Assembly (NCBI GenBank): GCA_964509475.1
Contig: CAZDXJ010000029.1
Coordinates: 1 to 29,867, forward strand
DNA: 29,867 nucleotides
Direction of reading: 5' to 3'
Origin: CAZDXJ01 sp964509475
GTDB lineage: Bacteria > Pseudomonadota > Gammaproteobacteria > Methylococcales > Methylomonadaceae
Part shown: positions 24,970-29,867 of the stretch, in pieces
Numbering within the stretch: position 1 is the stretch's first letter
Layout of the letters: the number at the start of each line of letters is the position of its first letter
Translations under genes and position numbers: made by a program
The notes under the pieces: model-generated
Databases searched by the model: none
What the model saw: only the letters and a program-made list of their open reading frames with translations
Told to the model about the DNA's origin: nothing

Positions 24970-25682
24970 AACCGCCCCTCACGATAACATTCGGCCAAGG
25001 TGTTGACATCGCAGCCGAAGAAATAACGTATACGCAACCACCACATTAACAGTATCGTACGCAGAATACCAAATTGCTGCCAACGGCGGCTGGAACTGAT
25101 GACTTTTGCCGTTAAACAGCAGGGTTTATACAAACGTTTCAATCTGGAACTGATATCAATATCTTCCATTAACGGGAGCGGGCGAAAGCCCTGAATTTGT
25201 TCAAAAACATCCCGCCGGATGAATAGCGCCTGATCACCGGTGGTAATACCGGTCAGCCGTGAACGCCAGTTCATCATAAAAGCGATGATCCGGAATGCCG
25301 GATGATGGCCGGACAGGCGGATGTCAAACCGGCCCCACACAGCGCCGTTATCCAGAGCCTGCCGGATTTGCTGCAAGGCATTGTCCGGAAGGCGGGTGTC
25401 GGCATGTAAAAATAACAGAATCGTGCCTTGGGCATGACGGGCACCGTGATTCATTTGTATAGCCCTTCCAGGAGCACAGTTCAAGACCTTGTCGGCATGG
25501 TTTTGGGCAATCTGGCAGGTGTTATCGCAGCTGCCGCCGTCAACGACAATGATCTCGCAATGCCGTTTAAAGGGCTGTAAGGCCAGCAAGGATTCCCCCA
25601 GGCCATCGGCCTCGTTTAAAACCGGCATGATCAAGGATATCGGCATGAGTGACTGACACTGCACCATTTTGTACTGACGCAT
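24957..25682 (-). CDS. TIGR04283-type family 2 glycosyltransferase
   Basis: This is a GT-A fold of up to 241 residues. It shows PISLIMPVLNEA, EIIVVDGGSCDNT for the nucleotide, LFLHADTRLP (the metal-binding acidic motif) and GDQALFIRRDVFEQIQGF. The set matches the TIGR04283 family, named for arsenosugar biosynthesis on the basis of gene neighbourhood. The largest frame starts at 25682. Starts at 25667 or 25646 are possible, and the last puts the methionine directly before the first strand, as in most relatives; none has a clear Shine-Dalgarno. It follows arsM after 73 bp and overlaps the hydroxylase gene. Confidence 0.88.
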   Translation of the reverse strand: MRQYKMVQCQSLMPISLIMPVLNEADGLGESLLALQPFKRHCEIIVVDGGSCDNTCQIAQNHADKVLNCAPGRAIQMNHGARHAQGTILLFLHADTRLPDNALQQIRQALDNGAVWGRFDIRLSGHHPAFRIIAFMMNWRSRLTGITTGDQALFIRRDVFEQIQGFRPLPLMEDIDISSRLKRLYKPCCLTAKVISSSRRWQQFGILRTILLMWWLRIRYFFGCDVNTLAECYREGRFWKP

Positions 25683-25755
25683 AAGATTACAATATTTTCT
25701 TTATATTTCAATTTCTTATAACCCAATGCTGCAATAATGAAAAATGGATGCTGTA

Positions 25756-26877
25756 CTAGCAGCAACGCCCACCGGAAGCGGATGTGTCAATATGGATGCC
25801 ACCTTTGCTTTCTGCGGCCGGGCGTAAGGTACCGGCCGGTGCACACCAGCTTCTGGCTTCCTTTTCGACACCTGGAACAATGCCGATAAAATGGTCTTTA
25901 TAAGGTCCCTGGGTCAACAGTTTGAAACTGCGTTCACAAACGGCAATACGCTGACCGCGCGGGTAAACATGACCTTCGTCATCATATACTTTTGCATAAG
26001 GACCACGATAGATTACAGCGTGGCCTTTATCCAGACAAGGCTGATCCTGAGGTTTGATGGCGGTAATGGTTACGGAACGGAACTCCAGGTTTTCAACCAC
26101 CTGCCAGGGTTCGTTATCCCATTTGTCATAACAGGCCGCGACAAAGCCGGCATCGACAAAAGCCTTGAGAAAGTCGTATTCGGCAAGTGCGCCGGAAATA
26201 CAACCGCTCCATAAGGTGGTATCGTTTTTCAGATGTTCCGGTACCCTCTCATCGCAAACAATATCGGAAATGGCAACGCGCCCACCCGGTTTGACGACCC
26301 GGAAAATTTCCCAGATCAGCTGTTCCTTATCACTGTCATGCACCAGGTTCAAGACACAATTGGAGACAACCAGGTCAATGGAATCCGAAGCGATCAAGGG
26401 GGCTTGCTGGCGTTGTTTTTCCTGCCAGGCACGCATCTTAATGACATCTTCACTGGTTTGTACCGGGTTTTCTGATAGATACTGATCCATCGCAGCCAGG
26501 TCCAGTGCCAAATCCTGAATTTGTCCCTTGACGAATTGTACCCGGTCCGAACCCAGTTTTTCCGCCATTTCCGATTGATATTTACGGGCCAATGCCAGCA
26601 TATCCTCATTCATGTCCACACCAATGACTTTTCCCTGTGGACCAACCAATTGGGCTGCCATATAGCAAATCTTGCCGGAACCGGAACCCAGGTCCAGAAC
26701 AATATCGCCTTCTTGAACATAACGTGACGGATCACCGCAACCGTAATCCTTGTCAATGATTTCCCGGGGCAATAGATCGAGCAGGTGGCGATCATAGTCC
26801 ACCGGGCAACACAATTCAGGTTGACGGGTTTCGGCACCTTCTGAATAACGTTCCAATACGCTTGTTTCTAGGGTCAT
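25756..26877 (-). CDS. arsM: Arsenite methyltransferase ArsM (arsenosugar-pathway type)
   Basis: ArsM transfers methyl groups from S-adenosylmethionine to arsenite, giving methylated arsenic. The start at 26877 is set by AGGAG about 6 bp upstream and gives 373 residues; the longer frame back to 27099 lies inside arsS and is not real. The N-terminus holds Cys23-Cys24 and Cys47, and the SAM-binding motif DLGSGSGK is at 62-69. Further cysteines lie in SNCVLNLV, DIVCDE and SGCISGAL, in line with arsenic-thiol binding. A C-terminal extension of about 100 residues ends in GGRCC, a vicinal cysteine pair typical of the long form found beside ArsS. It lies 40 bp after arsS. Confidence 0.93.
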   Translation of the reverse strand: MTLETSVLERYSEGAETRQPELCCPVDYDRHLLDLLPREIIDKDYGCGDPSRYVQEGDIVLDLGSGSGKICYMAAQLVGPQGKVIGVDMNEDMLALARKYQSEMAEKLGSDRVQFVKGQIQDLALDLAAMDQYLSENPVQTSEDVIKMRAWQEKQRQQAPLIASDSIDLVVSNCVLNLVHDSDKEQLIWEIFRVVKPGGRVAISDIVCDERVPEHLKNDTTLWSGCISGALAEYDFLKAFVDAGFVAACYDKWDNEPWQVVENLEFRSVTITAIKPQDQPCLDKGHAVIYRGPYAKVYDDEGHVYPRGQRIAVCERSFKLLTQGPYKDHFIGIVPGVEKEARSWCAPAGTLRPAAESKGGIHIDTSASGGRCC

Positions 26878-26917
26878 TTTTTCTCCTGACAATATATTAT
26901 TGATTTTTTGCTGCGCT

Positions 26918-27880
26918 CTAATCCAGCGCACCCTGGCAACTGCTGCCCTGGCCGGCGGTACAGCCATAACAATGCTGGCGTACACAAATGGGGGTTTGCT
27001 CCAATGCATTGGCGTTGAGTTGACGGATATGTATCGGTTTACCGCTGGATGCACCCAGCGGCAATTGTAACATCTGATTAAAATCACAATCGTATACATA
27101 ACCCTGCCAATCGATGCTCAGGGTATTGCGGCACATCAGTTGTTCCAGGTTCCCGGGTTGGTAATTGTCCTTTAACAACTGCATATACTGATCGAACTGG
27201 CCTTTGCTGATCAATGTGCTGCCGAAACGCTGGATCGGCATATTGGTCAATGCGAACAAACGGTTGAACACAATACCGTAATGTTCGTGCAAATAATCTT
27301 TATAAGCCTGTTCCAGTCTCTGTTGATCCGGAGGCAGCTGCGGGCCTTGTGGATTAAAAACCAGATTCAATTGCAAGCCGCTGTCATCCCGGCCATAGCC
27401 CAGGGCGTTCAATTTTTGCAAGGCATCCAGACTGGCTTGAAAAACGCCTTTACCGCGTTGTTTATCGACGTTATCTTCAAGATAACAAGGCAGGGAAGCC
27501 GTGACTTCGACGCGGTTTTGGGCCAGAAATCCCGCCAGTTTTTCATATCCAGGCGCTTGCAGAATAACCAGGTTACAACGGTCAATCACGCGAATACCAA
27601 GTTTTGTTGCCGCTTCGACAAGATAAGAAAAATGCGGGTTCATTTCCGGTGCGCCGCCGGTCAAATCGATACATTGCACGGGTGAATGTTCGACAAACGC
27701 TAAAATGTCCATGATGGTGTTTTTATCCATCAACTCGACGCGCTTTGGGCCGGCGTTGACATGGCAATGAACGCAACTGAGGTTACAGAGATAACCCAGG
27801 TTGATTTGTACGATTTCCAGCGCCTTGCGCTGAATAGCGGGAAAATCGGTTTGCTGTAATCGAGGCAAGGTGGCGTGCAT
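26918..27880 (-). CDS. arsS: Arsenosugar biosynthesis radical SAM protein ArsS
   Basis: This is a 320-residue radical SAM enzyme that links dimethylarsenite to the 5'-deoxyadenosyl group, making the arsenosugar precursor. The cluster motif is CNLSCVHC (CX3CX2C) near residue 38. The C-terminal DUF3641-type region carries further cysteines: LMCRNTLSID, YDCDFNQ and CVRQHCYGCTAGQGSSC, suiting auxiliary clusters. I chose the ATG at 27880 (MHATLPRL), which has AGGA upstream and begins one base after the stop of the DUF3047 gene. An alternative start at 27937 lies inside that gene. The order arsS then arsM is the usual core of the pathway. Confidence 0.93.
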   Translation of the reverse strand: MHATLPRLQQTDFPAIQRKALEIVQINLGYLCNLSCVHCHVNAGPKRVELMDKNTIMDILAFVEHSPVQCIDLTGGAPEMNPHFSYLVEAATKLGIRVIDRCNLVILQAPGYEKLAGFLAQNRVEVTASLPCYLEDNVDKQRGKGVFQASLDALQKLNALGYGRDDSGLQLNLVFNPQGPQLPPDQQRLEQAYKDYLHEHYGIVFNRLFALTNMPIQRFGSTLISKGQFDQYMQLLKDNYQPGNLEQLMCRNTLSIDWQGYVYDCDFNQMLQLPLGASSGKPIHIRQLNANALEQTPICVRQHCYGCTAGQGSSCQGALD

Positions 27881-27881
27881 G

Positions 27882-28535
27882 TCAATTCCTGGAAAAATAA
27901 ATATCGGCGTAATAACTGGTGGCTTGATCGCCCGCATTGTCGGTATCGGTCATCAAGGCAACGGCATCGATATAACGGATGGTTTCGCCATAAAGGCGTT
28001 GCAGATCGGTAAAAACATTGCGTTTTTCATACAGCCAGACACCGGTCGGGGCTTCGCTGGAGCGCAGAGCAAACATCATCGCATGTTTACCGGCAAAGGC
28101 ATTGGGCCAGATGCTGTGTTTGGATGATGTATTGGACCAGACATAATTAATCGATTTGGTTTCCCAAAAACGCCAGCCGCTGTTGCAAATGACATAAACG
28201 CGGGCGGCATAATCATCACCGGACTTTTGTTGTTCATTAACCGGCTTAAGGCGGTTTTCGATGCGCCAGCGCCAGTTCAGATAGGGCGTTTGCCGTAAAT
28301 CGACGCGTTGTTTTTTCAGCAAACCGGAAGCGCTGGCGCGACTTTCTGCTTTCAAAACGGTATCGGCGCCCATGTTGATCAGTTGATAATTCGTTGTACC
28401 GGAAAATGATTTGTGCTGCCAACCGGCAAGCTGTTCGCTGGCGAAGGCGCTGATCGGCACGCGATCATTGGCTTGGCTTGCAAGCGAAACAGCACAAAGT
28501 ATCAGCGCAAAAAAAAGCAGGTCAGGTTTTTTCAT
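27882..28535 (-). CDS. Exported DUF3047 protein
   Basis: The 217-residue protein has a signal peptide (KKPDLLFFALILCAVSLASQA, cleaved near residue 22). The mature part matches the DUF3047 pattern: a sandwich-like domain with LNWRWRIEN, GDDYAARVYVI, INYVWSN and IRYIDAVALMTDTDNAG segments. It is expected in the periplasm. The function is unknown; the fold is thought to be galactose-binding-like, which would allow sugar or glycolipid binding (weak inference). It overlaps the VTT gene by 14 bp and ends one base before arsS, so it is firmly part of this operon. Confidence 0.88.
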   Translation of the reverse strand: MKKPDLLFFALILCAVSLASQANDRVPISAFASEQLAGWQHKSFSGTTNYQLINMGADTVLKAESRASASGLLKKQRVDLRQTPYLNWRWRIENRLKPVNEQQKSGDDYAARVYVICNSGWRFWETKSINYVWSNTSSKHSIWPNAFAGKHAMMFALRSSEAPTGVWLYEKRNVFTDLQRLYGETIRYIDAVALMTDTDNAGDQATSYYADIYFSRN

Positions 28536-29241
28536 TCAGGTCAGTTTGACGGTGTTTATAATATTTAACGATAACGGGTGATAAAGCCAGCAAACCCAAT
28601 AAAGCAAAAGCGAACAATAGCGGGGTGGATAGCAGCTGTCCGGCACTATCGATTTCAGCCAATGATTGGCCCAGGTTTGCAAACACAAAACTGCCCGGAA
28701 TGATACCGAACAAGGTGGAGCGTATGTAAGTACGGGTCGACACGGGAGTAAACGCGGATGCCAGGTTGACCAGCCAGAATGGAAATAATGGGACAAGGCG
28801 TAAAAACAGCAGATAATTGAACGCGTCTTCCTGAAATCCCGCCATTAATTTATGGGCTTGAGGGTTTTTCAGCAAACGTTCGCGTGCCCAGTCAGCGATG
28901 AGATAACGTGCCAGCAAAAAAACCAATGTGGCACCAAGGGTTGCAGAAATCACAATGAGCAAAGTTCCTGTCCAGCGGCCGAATAAAAAACCAATGGCCA
29001 GGGAAAGGATGGTGGCGCCCGGCAGACTAAAGGTTGTACAGAATATATAAATCAACCCGCAAATGAAAAATAACAAAATTGTGTGTTGTCCGGCATAATC
29101 CAATAAAACTTGCCGGTTTTTTTGCAAATTTTCCAGATTCAGCCATTGTTCCCCGCCGGCCAGAAAAAAAATAACAAAGATCACGACAAAACCTGAAAAA
29201 ATCGCTGTTTTGAACTGTTTTTCGGATAATTTAATGTTCAT
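28522..29241 (-). CDS. TVP38/TMEM64 (VTT-domain) membrane protein
   Basis: The 239-residue polytopic protein shares the DedA/VTT fold. Conserved features are the re-entrant FSLPGATILSLAIGFLFGRW segment and the FLRLVPLFPFWLVNLASAF segment, plus an N-terminal and a C-terminal helix. Relatives scramble or flip lipids, including undecaprenyl phosphate in the DedA branch. It opens the intact part of the cluster, 22 bp after the remnant of a DUF3179 gene, and overlaps the DUF3047 gene. A role in moving a lipid or glycolipid across the membrane fits the neighbours but is inferred. Confidence 0.92.
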   Translation of the reverse strand: MNIKLSEKQFKTAIFSGFVVIFVIFFLAGGEQWLNLENLQKNRQVLLDYAGQHTILLFFICGLIYIFCTTFSLPGATILSLAIGFLFGRWTGTLLIVISATLGATLVFLLARYLIADWARERLLKNPQAHKLMAGFQEDAFNYLLFLRLVPLFPFWLVNLASAFTPVSTRTYIRSTLFGIIPGSFVFANLGQSLAEIDSAGQLLSTPLLFAFALLGLLALSPVIVKYYKHRQTDLNEKT

Positions 29242-29263
29242 TTTTTATTACCGGGGGCAAACA

Positions 29264-29700
29264 CTAATGTTTCGGGGGTGGAATGCAAACCAGGCAAACC
29301 AAAAGGTTGTTACGGTTGCTATTTTGCTGATTGTTCTCATCATAAATACTGGCCGTTTGATGTTTCTTGTCAAAATTGACCGTCAACATTTGATTAGACA
29401 GTTTATCTTTAAATGTTTCTGGCATTTTTGTCAATTGTGAAAAAGGATAAGCTTTGTGGACTCCGTTAATTTCAATACCCAATATCAGTTCCTTGGGATG
29501 GAATTGGTGTTATTGACCGGAAACCAGATGCTCCTGTCAAGGCGGTAATTTTTGTAAGGATTGTCATCATAGTTTCGGATAAACCCTGTTTGTTTGGATA
29601 GAACCAGAGAATCGGGAAAACGGTTTTTTCCAGTCCTGCCAGCTGGTATGCGTCAACGGGATTTGTTTTAGGCGCTGTCCTTAACGCGGGGCTACCGAGA
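29264..29700 (-). pseudogene. Decayed DUF3179 gene (frameshifted remnant)
   Basis: The DUF3179 pattern can be followed across reading frames in one direction. GQRLKQIPLTHTSWQDWKK is read near 29620-29670. FIRNYDDNPYKNYRLDRSI, then WFPVNN, comes from a different frame (about 29590-29505). FHPKELILGIEINGVHKAYP returns to the first frame from 29503 onward and stays open to the stop at 29264. At least two compensating single-base shifts are therefore present, one between about 29590 and 29620 and one near 29503. An in-frame TAA also lies just before the GQRL segment. The N-terminal half of a normal DUF3179 protein is not recognisable upstream. The remnant abuts the VTT gene. Confidence 0.75.
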
Positions 29701-29815
29701 TAAAATAAAGCCCTTGTTATTCGGTAAGCCTGAAACGCTGCTTTTGGCATGAGAGACCTTGGTTCATTTAGAAAAATATACTCCTGAGTCGTAATATGAA
29801 GTTACAACTTACAAA

Positions 29816-29867
29816 TATACTTCACGCGGTCACGGTTGCGGATTTTGAAAATAGCTGTTGTTGGGGT
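29816..29867 (+). repeat. 52-bp dispersed repeat, copy B3 (cut by the window edge)
   Basis: Runs from TATACTTCACGC to GGGGT at the last base. It matches the minus strand of 24106-24157 at 49 of 52 positions, in inverted orientation. It may continue beyond the window. The 65 bp between the pseudogene region and this repeat (29751-29815) hold nothing recognised. Confidence 0.85.

Noticed and set aside
26878..27099. N-terminal extension of ArsM by 74 residues
   Set aside because: The extension lies inside arsS on the same strand in another frame; the ATG at 26877 has a good AGGAG and aligns with the family start.
29472..29750. 92-codon minus-strand frame as a separate small gene
   Set aside because: The DUF3179 motifs are in the other two frames across the same stretch, so this open frame is a by-product of the frameshifted gene.

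Overview
The window reads as ordinary chromosome of a gammaproteobacterium. The gene set is ThiC under a TPP riboswitch, AcnB, ClpB, a complete Na+-translocating NADH:quinone reductase with its maturation factors, and SbcB. Together with an arsenosugar-type cluster and GTAG-like REP repeats, this is what I would expect of a type I methanotroph (Methylococcales) or a close relative. That taxon guess is inference: no methane-oxidation gene or rRNA is present to prove it. No tRNA, rRNA, CRISPR array, prophage or intact transposase gene was found.

Layout, left to right. 1-2278: TPP riboswitch and thiC (+). 2321-4879: acnB (+). 4880-5553: a 674-bp gap holding a MITE-like element with a perfect 8-bp target-site duplication, a REP-like palindrome, a good sigma-32-type promoter and a 5'UTR hairpin for clpB. 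5554-8127: clpB (+), then a strong terminator. 8429-11001: UDP-galactopyranose mutase and a GT2 glycosyltransferase with overlapping start and stop, a galactofuranose module. 11152-17067: nqrABCDEF (+) ending in a terminator, then a second copy of the same MITE, then apbE and nqrM (+). 18728-20985: a two-CBS-domain protein, sbcB (exonuclease I) and a small cupin (+). From 21000 to the right end every gene is on the minus strand: a BASS-family transporter and a DUF2905 protein, a hypothetical membrane protein, and then the arsenosugar-type cluster.

The most interesting region is 23089-29700 (-). In transcription order it contains a decayed DUF3179 gene, a TVP38/TMEM64 membrane protein, an exported DUF3047 protein, the radical SAM protein ArsS, the methyltransferase ArsM, a TIGR04283-type glycosyltransferase, a sterol-desaturase-fold membrane hydroxylase and, past a repeat island, a TIGR04282-type glycosyltransferase. 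ArsM would methylate arsenite. ArsS is the known next step towards dimethylarsinoyl-deoxyadenosine-type arsenosugars. The glycosyltransferases, the hydroxylase and the membrane proteins suggest further conversion to glycosylated or lipid-linked arsenic compounds; that last part is inference. Two nearly identical 52-bp repeats in inverted orientation bracket the cluster core at 24106-24157 and 29816-29867.

The second theme is small mobile DNA: two structured, transposase-less elements with 8-bp target duplications, a 38-bp palindromic repeat shared exactly between two sites, a 29-bp tandem repeat, and at least three copies of the 52-bp repeat family.
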